A stretch of 64,000 bases of DNA, taken from Caldifarciminota bacterium (GTDB taxonomy: Bacteria > Hydrothermota > Hydrothermia > LBFQ01 > DSFT01). Below are positions 1-7,721 of this stretch, piece by piece. Location of the stretch: assembly GCA_025060695.1 (NCBI GenBank), contig JANXBH010000002.1, forward strand, positions 1 through 64,000, given 5' to 3'. The position numbers and the translations under genes were made by a program. The notes under the pieces are model-generated. The model saw nothing but the letters and a program-made list of their open reading frames with translations, did not search any database and had not been told where the DNA came from. Position 1 is the stretch's first letter. Each line of letters starts with the position of its first letter.

Positions 1-2
1 GT

Positions 3-317
3 TGTAAATTTTATAAGAATTTTTATCATGGAATAGTAGCATTGGAACAAACAGAACTAAATATGAAAGATTGCAAAATATTTGGAAATGGAAATAAAGA
101 AGGTAGATATCCACAAATGTGGATAGAAAATTCAATTGCAAACATAGAAAATACAGAAGTGTATGAGTCTGTAAATGGAAATGGAATATATGTAGAAAGC
201 GGTGGTGTATTATTGTATAAAGTTAGGACTTATGGAAATAGTTATGGAGTATATGCTGAATGTAATAGATGTGTAGCTATTAAAGATTGCGAAATAAAAG
301 ATGGAGTTTATCCATGA
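3..317 (+). CDS. Right-handed beta-helix repeat protein, C-terminal end (5' cut by window)
   Basis: The reading frame is open from the third base of the window, so the gene enters from upstream; an internal TTG at 42 is not needed as a start. The visible 104 codons consist of short strands with regularly spaced small and asparagine residues (DCKIFGNG, YESVNGNGIYVESGG, RTYGNSYGVYAE, IKDCEIKDG). This is the pattern of pectate-lyase-type parallel beta-helix repeats. The stop TGA overlaps the ATG of the following AAA ATPase (ATGA), so the two are translationally coupled and probably belong to one operon. Function is unknown; a scaffold or binding role is an inference. Confidence 0.6.
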   Translation, partial: CKFYKNFYHGIVALEQTELNMKDCKIFGNGNKEGRYPQMWIENSIANIENTEVYESVNGNGIYVESGGVLLYKVRTYGNSYGVYAECNRCVAIKDCEIKDGVYP

Positions 318-1828
318 ACATTCAAAAGTTTAAGCAACACTTGTTAGAACACATAGATGCTGATGCGTATAAGATAATCTATATTGAAACACTTGAAGAA
401 GATAGAGTTTTAGAAATTATTCAGGAAATAGCAACTCAAAAAAATTCTAATCTCTATACATTTGATATTGCACGAGGTTTGACTTCAAAGGAAGATAGAA
501 GACTTGCAAATCTTCCACCAAATAGTCTTTTAGACCCATCTTTTTGTATAAAATGGCTTGAGGATAATGCAAGAGGCTTTATAGTTTTTCTCAATCCTCA
601 TAATCTTTTTGAAACAGATTTAAAATTTGCAAGACATCTTAAAAACCTTATTAAAAACGTAGTAAATAAGCAACTTTTCTTAAAAGTCATTATAATCTCT
701 CCTGTTTTCTCAGTACCAAAAGAAATACAAATAGACACGTTATATCTTCAAATACCAATACCAACAAGAGAAGAAATAGAAAAAATAGTAGAATCTTATC
801 TAACAGAATTTGATATTCATACTACTCAAGCTTTAAAAGATAGACTTGTAAACACACTTCAAGGACTAAAGGAAACGGAGATACACAATGCAATAAAGTA
901 TGCAATACTTGATGGGAGGTTAGATGAGGCTGACATAGAGCATGTAGTATCACTTAAAAGACAAATGATTAGAAAAGACTCTGTACTTGAGTTTGTGGAA
1001 TTAAAAAGTAGTGAAGAACAACTTGGAGGAATGAAAAAACTAAAAGAGTGGTTAAATAGGAAAAAGTATATCTTTTCAAATCTTGAAAGAGCAAAAGAAT
1101 TTGGAGTATCTATACCAAAGGGGATACTTCTTTTTGGTATGCCTGGCTGTGGAAAAAGCCTTTCCGCAAAAGTAATAGCATATGAGTTCAAATTGCCACT
1201 TTTAAGACTTGATATGGGTCTTGTGCTTGGACCATATGTGGGTCAATCAGAGGAAAATATTAGAAAAGCTATAAGACTTGCAGAGGCATTATCTCCATGT
1301 GTACTATGGATAGATGAGCTTGAAAAAGTATTCTCTGGAGTTTCTAGTGGAAGTAGCTCTTCTGACGTTATGAAAAGAATATTTGGAACTTTTCTAACAT
1401 GGATGCAAGAGAAGGAATCTCCGGTTTTTGTAATTGCAACTTCTAATGATATATCTGAAATTCCGCCGGAATTTTTAAGAAAAGGAAGATTTGATGAAAT
1501 ATTTTTTGTAGACTTTCCGAAAAAAGAAGAAAGAGAAGAAATTCTTAAAATTCATTTAAAAAAGAGAAATAAGTTAGAATATCTATCGCTTTTAAGTAAG
1601 TATATAGATAAGATGGAGGATTTCTCCGGTGCGGATATAGAGGCAGTGGTAGTTGAATTTATAGAGAAAGTTTTTATAAAGCAGGAAATATTAGGTGAAA
1701 AGGCAGATTTAGAAAAGGAGCTTGAGAGCATATTAGCGGAATTTAAACCGTTTGCTAAGGTTATGCCAAATAAAGTAAAAGAGATAAGAGAAAAAACAAA
1801 AGAAATAAATGCAATGGTAGCAAACTAA
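314..1828 (+). CDS. Ycf46/SpoVK-like AAA+ ATPase
   Basis: A 504-residue AAA+ ATPase. An upstream GTG-type extension exists, but ATG 314 overlaps the preceding stop and follows GGAG, so it is preferred. The N-terminal ~200 residues resemble the Ycf46 N-domain, which senses or positions the ATPase. The AAA core has Walker A GMPGCGKS near residues 275-282, Walker B and following CVLWIDELEKVFSG near 329-342, and an arginine finger in RKGRFDE near 392. The PCVLWIDE..KVFSG and KLPLLRLDMG signatures are characteristic of the Ycf46 branch rather than of FtsH or Cdc48. Ycf46 proteins are poorly characterised. Here the gene sits between a beta-helix protein and two small unknowns, which may be its substrates or partners (inference). 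Confidence 0.85.
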   Translation: MNIQKFKQHLLEHIDADAYKIIYIETLEEDRVLEIIQEIATQKNSNLYTFDIARGLTSKEDRRLANLPPNSLLDPSFCIKWLEDNARGFIVFLNPHNLFETDLKFARHLKNLIKNVVNKQLFLKVIIISPVFSVPKEIQIDTLYLQIPIPTREEIEKIVESYLTEFDIHTTQALKDRLVNTLQGLKETEIHNAIKYAILDGRLDEADIEHVVSLKRQMIRKDSVLEFVELKSSEEQLGGMKKLKEWLNRKKYIFSNLERAKEFGVSIPKGILLFGMPGCGKSLSAKVIAYEFKLPLLRLDMGLVLGPYVGQSEENIRKAIRLAEALSPCVLWIDELEKVFSGVSSGSSSSDVMKRIFGTFLTWMQEKESPVFVIATSNDISEIPPEFLRKGRFDEIFFVDFPKKEEREEILKIHLKKRNKLEYLSLLSKYIDKMEDFSGADIEAVVVEFIEKVFIKQEILGEKADLEKELESILAEFKPFAKVMPNKVKEIREKTKEINAMVAN

Positions 1829-1840
1829 GGAGGTTAAGTT

Positions 1841-2248
1841 ATGGAAGATAGCATTGAGTATGCACAAGCCAGAGCTCAAGTTTTAGAGAACCTTTGGAAA
1901 GAACTTGAAGAACAAAGTCCAGAAGATATCTACGAATGGGCAACAAGTAAGATTATTCAGGTAAAAGGCTGTAGCAAAGAGGAAGCAGAAAAGATTTTAA
2001 GGGAAATTATAGAAGGGATTGATATTTATAGGAAATTAGAAACTTCACAAGAAGAATATATTCAAAAACTAACAGAAAAATTAAGTGAAGAAGAGAAAAA
2101 GGAACTGGATAGTCTAATTGATGATATAGCGGAAAAAATACTTTTGTCAGCAGAACAAGGACAAGAGGAATATACCCAAAAGTTAGAAGAAGATATAACC
2201 TATGAAGATAAAAAAGATAATGTAATTCAGGAAAAAGATGAGAAATAG
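1841..2248 (+). CDS. Small acidic coiled-coil protein of unknown function
   Basis: 135 residues, rich in Glu, Lys and Gln. AAGGAGG at 1827-1833 lies 7 bases before the ATG, a textbook ribosome binding site. Two related segments are visible: EEYIQKLTEKLSEEEKK near residue 70 and EEYTQKLEEDITYEDKK near residue 108, suggesting an internal duplication. No transmembrane segment or signal peptide is seen. I do not recognise a family. Its position 12 bases after the AAA ATPase stop suggests an adaptor or substrate of that ATPase (inference). Confidence 0.7.
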   Translation: MEDSIEYAQARAQVLENLWKELEEQSPEDIYEWATSKIIQVKGCSKEEAEKILREIIEGIDIYRKLETSQEEYIQKLTEKLSEEEKKELDSLIDDIAEKILLSAEQGQEEYTQKLEEDITYEDKKDNVIQEKDEK

Positions 2249-2263
2249 AAAGGAGTTTACAAA

Positions 2264-2689
2264 ATGAATGACGAAAAAGAAAAAAGAGTAAAAGACATAG
2301 TCAATAGTCTTGGTTTGTATATATCAAAAGAAACAGGCATACTTAAGGGTGATTATTCTAATAAGGAAATAGGTATTTTAGGTTCATATCAAACCGATAT
2401 ATTGGATACAGCAAAAAGGTATAAAGAAGAAAAAATAAGTAGAAATGAAGCAAAAGAAGAAATTCACGCATCTACAGTAAAAGCCATAATAGCACCAATA
2501 GTTGAAGTAGGCTATAATGTTTTAGCAGTAGGGATATCAAAACTCCTTAGTCGGCCCGTTCCACTACTTGCACCAGTAGTAAATACCACTTTGATGGTAT
2601 TAAGAAAACCAATTGTAGAAACAATTACAAATATAGTAACAGGTGTTGTACAAAAGGTTAAAAATTTTTTACTAAAGCTATTTTCATAA
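2264..2689 (+). CDS. Small protein with amphipathic/hydrophobic C-terminal half, unknown
   Basis: 141 residues preceded by AAAGGAG, 9 bases before the ATG. The first ~75 residues are charged and helical. The remainder (AIIAPIVEVGYNVLAVGISKLL, then a proline-rich stretch and TNIVTGVVQKVKNFLLKLF) is hydrophobic to amphipathic and looks membrane-seeking, without a clear classical transmembrane helix. It is the last gene of the AAA ATPase cassette. No family is recognised. A membrane-associated partner of the ATPase is possible but unproven. Confidence 0.65.
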   Translation: MNDEKEKRVKDIVNSLGLYISKETGILKGDYSNKEIGILGSYQTDILDTAKRYKEEKISRNEAKEEIHASTVKAIIAPIVEVGYNVLAVGISKLLSRPVPLLAPVVNTTLMVLRKPIVETITNIVTGVVQKVKNFLLKLFS

Positions 2690-2784
2690 CTGAAATTTAA
2701 AATAGAAAATACGGATGCATATAATTCCCAGACAGAGCTAAATACAAGCAATTACGATGTATTTAGATTTTAAACTTCATGCTT

Positions 2785-2790
2785 TAAAAT
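2785..2790 (+). promoter_or_regulatory. TAAAAT -10 element before reverse gyrase remnant
   Basis: CTTTAAAATTC with the core ending 10 bases before ATG 2801, the same arrangement as at intact genes in the window. It suggests the promoter of the decayed gene has outlived the coding sequence. Confidence 0.5.
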
Positions 2791-2800
2791 TCTGCTTGTC

Positions 2801-4318
2801 ATGATTGAAAATTCAGTAAAAGTTTCTAAGTTAGTAGACTTTTTATAGGTGTAAAAGTGAGAGGAAAAATATGAAAAGGTGTTAGAATATTATTCAATGC
2901 TAAAATCTCTCTAATAAAAGAAGAATATTGTAAGCACTTAGGAAAACATGGAGAATTAAGTAAAGTTTGTCAGATGGAAGAAGAATTATAAAAATGAGGG
3001 AAAGAATTTGAAAGATTTTTTAAATCAAAACCATGGAGTTTACAACTTGGATAGGCAAAGAGGGTTCTTTTGGGAAATTCATTTGTTCTTCTTGCACCAA
3101 CAGGAGTAGGTAAAACTTCCTTTGGAATTTCTATAGCAAGTTTTAAAAGGAGATTTTATATTTTTCAGAAGAATCACAAAAGCAAAAGGAAATAAAAAAA
3201 GAAAGACTAAAAAGGAGACTTTAAAGTCCTTGTAAGCACTTCAATGTTTCTTTATAAAAACTAAGGAAAAGGGGAACTTGTAGTTTCTTCCGCCTTTTTA
3301 TTTAAGAAATGTTATAGATTTATACGAAGATATAGATAAAAAGCCAATTGAAGAACGGATTAAGAATTTAGGAAAAGGTGGACTTCTTTTTATATCTTCA
3401 AAAAAGTCAATCGGAAGAGGATGGATCAGATGATAGTTTCAGATGCAACTGGATATTTACAGGCAAGTGGAAGAACCTCTCGTATGTATGCAGGTGGATT
3501 AAGTAAAGGTTTAAGTATTGTTCTTGTTGATGAAAGGAGAGCATTTAAGCATTTAATAAAAAAAGTAAATAAGAATATAGAAGGAAGTATTAAAACCTGT
3601 ATTAATAATTGTAGAATCTCCAAATAAAGCAAAAACTATAGCAAACTTCTTCGTAAAGGCTATAAAAAGGAAATTTGGAGAACACAAGGTTTTAGAAACT
3701 TTCGCAGAAGATAAATATATTATGATTACAGCAAGCTTAGGGCATATATTGGATTTAAATAAGGAAGAATGGAAATATTGTGCCAGTATATATGGGATAT
3801 TGCACAATTAGTAAGACCATATAATTCTAACATAAGTATAATAGAATTTCATGAAGTAACAAAAAAAGCAATTTTAAGGGCTATTAAAGAAAAAAGAAAT
3901 ATTGATTTAAATTTAGTAAAGGGTAGGCTTTCCGCAGGAAGAGTTCAAACTCCTTTTCTTGGTTGGATAATACAAGTAGTTTCATTTACTATAGATGAAA
4001 AAGGAAGGTTTAAGATAGATTACTCTTAGAAGAGAAAATATAAGTTCCTTTACCACCTTTTAGAACTGATACTATGCTTAAGTCCGCAAACGATTTATAT
4101 CATTGGTCTCTTCCTAAAAGAACTAACTCTATTAGGGTATCTGATTTATATTTTAGAAGAATTAAAATCAAAAGAGCATCTTTTACTCTATGAGATGATA
4201 TTTAAAAGATTTATAGCAAGTCAAATGAGAGAGTTAAAGCTAAAAATAAAGAATTAGAAGTTCCTATAAAAATATTGCAAAATGGAAAGGTTTATTCTTT
4301 ATACCTTAAAATTTAAAA
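2801..4318 (+). pseudogene. rgy: Reverse gyrase, degraded pseudogene
   Basis: No single frame is open, but consecutive fragments match reverse gyrase in the right order. They are: a cysteine-containing start (EEYCKHLGKHGEL, ~2925); the helicase Q/Walker A region (KPWSLQLG, then VLLAPTGVGKTSFG, ~3035-3129); LVSTSMFL (~3237); LQASGRTSRMYAGGLSKGL (~3448-3510), the hallmark of the second helicase domain; TOPRIM IIVESPNKAKTIANFF (~3603-3650) with ITASLGHILDL (~3724); and topoisomerase [15 protein letters not shown] and [13 protein letters not shown] (~3848-3966). Later come RTNSIRVSD (~4120), where the catalytic Tyr-x-Arg-Thr-Asp motif has lost Tyr and Asp, and YEMIFKRFIASQMREL (~4190). Frameshifts, stops and deletions have removed over half of the usual ~1100-1200 codons. 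The 5' limit is inferred from the promoter at 2785. Confidence 0.9.
4307..4312 (+). promoter_or_regulatory. TAAAAT -10 element, leaderless start at 4319
   Basis: CCTTAAAATT ends 6 bases before ATG 4319. It lies inside the tail of the reverse gyrase remnant. Confidence 0.55.
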
Positions 4319-4651
4319 ATGAGTATAAATGGGGTTCTTGGGCTTTCTTTAATAGTAATGGACCTTTCTATTAAAATAGTATTGAATCTAAACGAGATGG
4401 ATAGTTATCCAGATTTTGGGCTTTTCTACGTAGGCATAATAAATCTGTTTTTTTATTTAGTAAAGGACCAGTTTGAAAAATCCTCATCAACTATCATCTC
4501 AATACTTCTAATTCTATCAGTTATATATCCTATTTCAAGTATTCTAAAGAACTTCTTAGGTTATAGTATACTAAAAAACCTTGAAGCGGGAGGATTATGG
4601 AGCTTATGTATGGCGATTATAATGATGATACTATCCAAGTTCAAAATTTAA
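4319..4651 (+). CDS. Small integral membrane protein, unknown (weak LspA-like pattern)
   Basis: 110 residues with about three to four hydrophobic segments (GVLGLSLIVMDL, FGLFYVGIINLFFYLV, IISILLILSVIYPI, LWSLCMAIIMMIL). The order D-x-x-x-K in the first helix and a later G-Y/G-G stretch faintly resemble signal peptidase II, but the N/D catalytic signature is absent, so I do not assign it. Translation would start on a leaderless mRNA. Its 3' end overlaps the SdhE-like gene by 55 bases, suggesting co-expression. Confidence 0.55.
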   Translation: MSINGVLGLSLIVMDLSIKIVLNLNEMDSYPDFGLFYVGIINLFFYLVKDQFEKSSSTIISILLILSVIYPISSILKNFLGYSILKNLEAGGLWSLCMAIIMMILSKFKI

Positions 4652-4821
4652 GAAAAAAAGCTAAATTTTTAATTTTATATAGAGGGACAAAGGAAGCTGA
4701 GGAATTACTCAAGAAATTCTACTTAGACGAGATTGATAATATGACGAAAGAAGAACTTATAGAACTTATTGAATTTTTGGAAAAGGATGATTTTACAATA
4801 TTAGAAAAACTAATTAAATAG
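4597..4821 (+). CDS. sdhE: SdhE-like FAD assembly factor (succinate dehydrogenase flavinylation)
   Basis: A 74-residue helical protein. The core RKKAKFLILYRGTKEAEELL followed by LTKEEL-like spacing and a terminal ...FLEKDDFTILEKLI matches the SdhE/SDHAF2 layout (Arg-Gly contact motif RG-T-x-E, then helices ending in D-x-D-L). SdhE promotes covalent attachment of FAD to SdhA; an sdhA gene with the FAD-linking His region lies at 20.5 kb. The start is uncertain: ATG 4597 or 4606, both inside the upstream membrane-protein gene. The RG motif and length support the family, but similarity is judged by eye only. Confidence 0.6.
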   Translation: MELMYGDYNDDTIQVQNLRKKAKFLILYRGTKEAEELLKKFYLDEIDNMTKEELIELIEFLEKDDFTILEKLIK

Positions 4822-4824
4822 ACT

Positions 4825-4853
4825 GCAACCAAAAAAGTAAGAACTTTGTCTAT
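4825..4853 (+). promoter_or_regulatory. Candidate ECF-sigma autoregulated promoter
   Basis: GCAACC at 4825-4830 and GTCTAT at 4848-4853 are separated by 17 bases. AAC in the -35 and GTC in the -10 are typical of ECF sigma promoters. A transcription start ~7 bases later would fall at or next to ATG 4860, giving a leaderless sigma mRNA. It differs from the TAAAAT elements used elsewhere. Confidence 0.4.
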
Positions 4854-4859
4854 ATTAAT

Positions 4860-5366
4860 ATGAGCCAAGATGAAAAAATAAAATTCTTTAACCACATAAT
4901 TGAAAGTTATGCAAATTATATTTATAACATAGTTTACTATAGTGTTTTAAACGAAGAGGATACTAAGGAATTAGTTCAGGATATTTTTTACAAAATTTGG
5001 AAAGGTCTTGACAACTTTAAAAACAAATCAAGTTTAAAAACTTGGATTTATAGAATTACCCAAAATCACATTAAAAACTATTTTAGAAAAAAGAAGCTTA
5101 GAAAAATAATATCATTGGAGTTCTTATTTGAAGAGAAGCATATGGACTTTGAAATGGAAGAAAACCCATACCCATATTCTATTGAATACCTACTATCAAA
5201 ATTACCTGAAGATTATAGAAGAGTTATAGTATTGTTCTATTTTGAAGATTACGATATAAAGGAAATTGCTTCTATTTTAAACATAAACGAAAATACTGTA
5301 AAGTCCAAATTACATAGAGCAAGAGAAAAGTTAAAAAAACTATGGAGGTTATACTATGAAACTTGA
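4860..5366 (+). CDS. ECF-type RNA polymerase sigma factor
   Basis: 168 residues, the usual size for a group 4 sigma factor. Region 2 runs from YANYIYNIVYYSVLNEEDTKELVQ through KTWIYRITQNHIKNYFRKKK (residues ~17-78); region 4 starts at LPEDYRRVIVLFYFEDYDIKEIA and ends with the helix-turn-helix INENTVKSKLHRAREKLKKL (~118-162). It would direct RNA polymerase to a small regulon, including probably its own promoter just upstream. The next gene overlaps by 11 bases and encodes a single-pass membrane protein, the usual place for an anti-sigma factor. Confidence 0.9.
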   Translation: MSQDEKIKFFNHIIESYANYIYNIVYYSVLNEEDTKELVQDIFYKIWKGLDNFKNKSSLKTWIYRITQNHIKNYFRKKKLRKIISLEFLFEEKHMDFEMEENPYPYSIEYLLSKLPEDYRRVIVLFYFEDYDIKEIASILNINENTVKSKLHRAREKLKKLWRLYYET

Positions 5367-5748
5367 AGTGAAAACCATACCCAACGATTTAAAGAATTTA
5401 CTATATCAAATACCATATAGGGAAAAGAAAAGAAAATTTCTACCCATCTCATTAGGTATAATTACCCTTGCAACTTTGTTAATTTATATAAAAAGTGCTT
5501 TCTTTACATATAATAAACACTTTGAATATACTGGACCTAAAGACGGGGAAGTTATTTTACCTTCCGAATTCTCCGTAATATCTAAAGAACCAATAAAAGT
5601 GTTTATTAATTCTGAACTTATTGAACCAAGAAAAGAAAATAAATACTACATATTTGAAAAAGAATTAGAAGAGGGAGAATATATTTTAGAGATAGTTAAG
5701 GAAAACACGAAGCATAAAATAAAATTCTATGTTGTGGATATTGGCTGA
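5356..5748 (+). CDS. Single-pass membrane protein, candidate anti-sigma factor
   Basis: 130 residues. A basic cytoplasmic N-terminus (~30 residues, ending EKKRKFL) precedes one transmembrane helix (PISLGIITLATLLIYI, ~31-46) and an extracytoplasmic beta-rich domain of ~80 residues. That domain reads like an Ig/fibronectin-type fold (GPKDGEVI..., KPIKVFINSELIEP, LEEGEYILEIV). The cytoplasmic part is shorter than a standard zinc-binding anti-sigma domain and has no His/Cys motif. The anti-sigma role is inferred only from topology and the overlap with the sigma gene. Confidence 0.65.
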   Translation: MKLEVKTIPNDLKNLLYQIPYREKKRKFLPISLGIITLATLLIYIKSAFFTYNKHFEYTGPKDGEVILPSEFSVISKEPIKVFINSELIEPRKENKYYIFEKELEEGEYILEIVKENTKHKIKFYVVDIG

Positions 5749-6727
5749 AATTAGAACCTTTGTTGGAGATACTATAAGTTTTGAAAGTAAAGTTATAAAG
5801 GTTATTCCAAAAGAAAAAGCTTATGTATTTTCAAATTCAATTATTCCAATGAAACCCGGAAGGGCTATTGTAATAACTGAGAATTCCGAAATACCTATAT
5901 TTATAGCGAAACTAAAAAAGATAAAATTACCTTACGATAGTCTTATTTTAAATGTAGGAGATAGCATAGAATTAAATTTTGGAAATTACAAATATGAAAT
6001 AAGACCAAAACTATTAGGAAATATTCAAGGAAATAAGCTTTTTATAATTTCTCCCGGTAGAGGAATCTTAATAGCAAAAACAGAAAAGGCTATTGGAAAA
6101 ATAAAAATTATAGCAATAGTAAAGAACAAAAAGGAAATTAAGTTAGACTTATTTGATAAAATTGTGTTGGATATGGGAGAGAGAAGAGTTTTTAGTGGTT
6201 ATAAAATAATATCAAAGGGGGATAAAATTAAAGCTATATCTGATACCATAGAAGCAATAAAGTATGGTATTGAAAAAGTTAGAATTTTTTATGAAAGCAA
6301 AGATAGTTATGGATATAAGGATGTAATTGTTATAGTAAAGCCTAAGTTTATGGAAATAATTTCAAAAACTGGTGATAAGGTAAAGATTGGAAATACAGCA
6401 AAAATAGTATTTTCAAAGGGAGATGTTATTATCAAGGATAGTTTTTTATATTGTCAAAGTCAGTGCTATGGAATTATAAGATTAAATGGCAGGCTTGTTC
6501 CATTCCTATTCCACAAAGATGCATATAAAGAAAGTGAAGAAAAAGATTTTCTTATTATTGAAAATTCTTTTAATATTCCAAAGCCTTTAGAAGTTTTAGA
6601 CTATTTTCCTAAAAGGAAAATAAAAATAATCAACAACAAAATTATAGTAAAGGAGAAAGGTTTAGCCTTTCTACTTGTAAAAACTGAAAAAGGTATTACA
6701 ATTATAAAAATTATTGCAACATTCTGA
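5729..6727 (+). CDS. Repeated beta-domain protein, unknown, in sigma-factor operon
   Basis: About 330 residues; ATG 5729 or TTG 5741 (which overlaps the preceding stop) could initiate. It contains several ~80-residue beta-rich units starting with FVGDTISF, NVGDSIEL, TGDKVKIG and similar G-D-x-I motifs, and ending in patterns like IPMKPGRAIVI and ISPGRGILIA. This recalls bacterial Ig-like (BIG2) domains, in which P-G-x-A/G-x-I closes each repeat. No signal peptide is evident at either start, which is odd for an Ig-like protein. It may be the sensor or target partner of the membrane protein upstream (inference). Confidence 0.6.
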   Translation: MLWILAEIRTFVGDTISFESKVIKVIPKEKAYVFSNSIIPMKPGRAIVITENSEIPIFIAKLKKIKLPYDSLILNVGDSIELNFGNYKYEIRPKLLGNIQGNKLFIISPGRGILIAKTEKAIGKIKIIAIVKNKKEIKLDLFDKIVLDMGERRVFSGYKIISKGDKIKAISDTIEAIKYGIEKVRIFYESKDSYGYKDVIVIVKPKFMEIISKTGDKVKIGNTAKIVFSKGDVIIKDSFLYCQSQCYGIIRLNGRLVPFLFHKDAYKESEEKDFLIIENSFNIPKPLEVLDYFPKRKIKIINNKIIVKEKGLAFLLVKTEKGITIIKIIATF

Positions 6728-6731
6728 TATT

Positions 6732-7721
6732 TTATTTCTTTACTGAGGTAATTTCGTAGTATAACAATTTTATTTCCTTAACAAGCTCATTTAAATTTAT
6801 CTTTTCCTTAGCAGAAATCTTTATTACCTTATGACCTTCTATAGTATCTGGTATTAAACTCTTATCAAAAATGTCAATCTTGTTCGCAATTAATAAATAT
6901 GGTTTTTTTAGAATCTCCGGATTATAGGCTAAAATTTCTTGCTTCAAAACTGAAAATTGTTCTAAAATATCACCCTGAGTAGGGTCTAATAGAAATAGAA
7001 TTATTCTTACCCTTTCAACATGTCTTAGAAAACTTATTCCTAAACCTTTACCTTTGCTTGCATTTTCTATTAAACCCGGTATATCCACAACTATTATTCT
7101 ATTGTAATAATCGTCTACTATTACTCCTAAATTTGGAAAGAGTGTTGTAAATGGATAGTTAGCTATTTTACTTTTTGAAGAAGTTATCGCATTTAATAAA
7201 GTGGATTTTCCTGCATTTGGAAATCCTACTATTCCAACATCTGCAATAGTCTTAAGTTCAAGTTTTAATTTAAGTTTTTTTGAAGGCTCTCCTTCCTCCG
7301 CAAATTGCGGAGCTCTATTTTCAGCACTTGCAAAATGATAATTTCCTCTACCACCTTTACCACCATTTAAAATAAGAACTTTCTGATTATGATATAATAT
7401 TTCACCTAACTTTTCACCTGTTTCAAAATTATAAATTATAGTTCCTATAGGAACTTTAATATTTATATCTTCTCCCTTTTTACCCCTCATCTTCTTTGGC
7501 TTTCCATTACCTCCATCCCCTGCCTTAAAAAATCTTTTTTTTCTAAAATGTAATAAGGAATTAAGACTACTATCCCCTACTATATAAACATTTCCCCCAT
7601 CTCCACCATCACCGCCATCAGGACCTCCTCTTGGAACATACTTTTCTCTTCTAAAGTGAACTAAACCATTCCCTCCTCTACCTGATTCTACAACTATATA
7701 AGCAATATCGTAAAAATTCAT
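6732..7721 (-). CDS. obgE: Obg GTPase (ribosome assembly)
   Basis: 329 residues. The N-terminal Obg fold (1-158) is glycine-rich (GRGGNGLVHFRREK, GPDGGDGGDGGNVY). The G domain carries G1 GFPNAGKST (~168), the switch TLFPNLG, G3 DIPG (~213), G4 NKID (~283) and G5 SAKE (~306). The C-terminal OCT domain seen in some Obg proteins is absent. Obg acts in late 50S assembly and the stringent response. It overlaps the upstream PIN gene by 4 bases and is convergent with the sigma operon only a few bases away, leaving no room for a separate terminator. Confidence 0.95.
   Translation of the reverse strand: MNFYDIAYIVVESGRGGNGLVHFRREKYVPRGGPDGGDGGDGGNVYIVGDSSLNSLLHFRKKRFFKAGDGGNGKPKKMRGKKGEDINIKVPIGTIIYNFETGEKLGEILYHNQKVLILNGGKGGRGNYHFASAENRAPQFAEEGEPSKKLKLKLELKTIADVGIVGFPNAGKSTLLNAITSSKSKIANYPFTTLFPNLGVIVDDYYNRIIVVDIPGLIENASKGKGLGISFLRHVERVRIILFLLDPTQGDILEQFSVLKQEILAYNPEILKKPYLLIANKIDIFDKSLIPDTIEGHKVIKISAKEKINLNELVKEIKLLYYEITSVKK

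Noticed and set aside
287-313. GTG-type start for the AAA ATPase at 287
   Set aside because: ATG 314 overlaps the upstream stop and follows GGAG; the first nine residues of the longer frame look non-coding.
859-1191. Minus-strand open frame of 110 codons within the AAA ATPase gene
   Set aside because: Composition is a mirror of the coding strand; similar shadow frames exist within most long genes here and none has a promoter or RBS.
3769-4029. Open frames within 3421-4029 as separate small genes
   Set aside because: They are in-order fragments of reverse gyrase, with no starts of their own.
4319-4651. Signal peptidase II (LspA) assignment
   Set aside because: Only a D-x-x-x-K start and hydrophobic profile agree; the catalytic Asp/Asn signature is missing.
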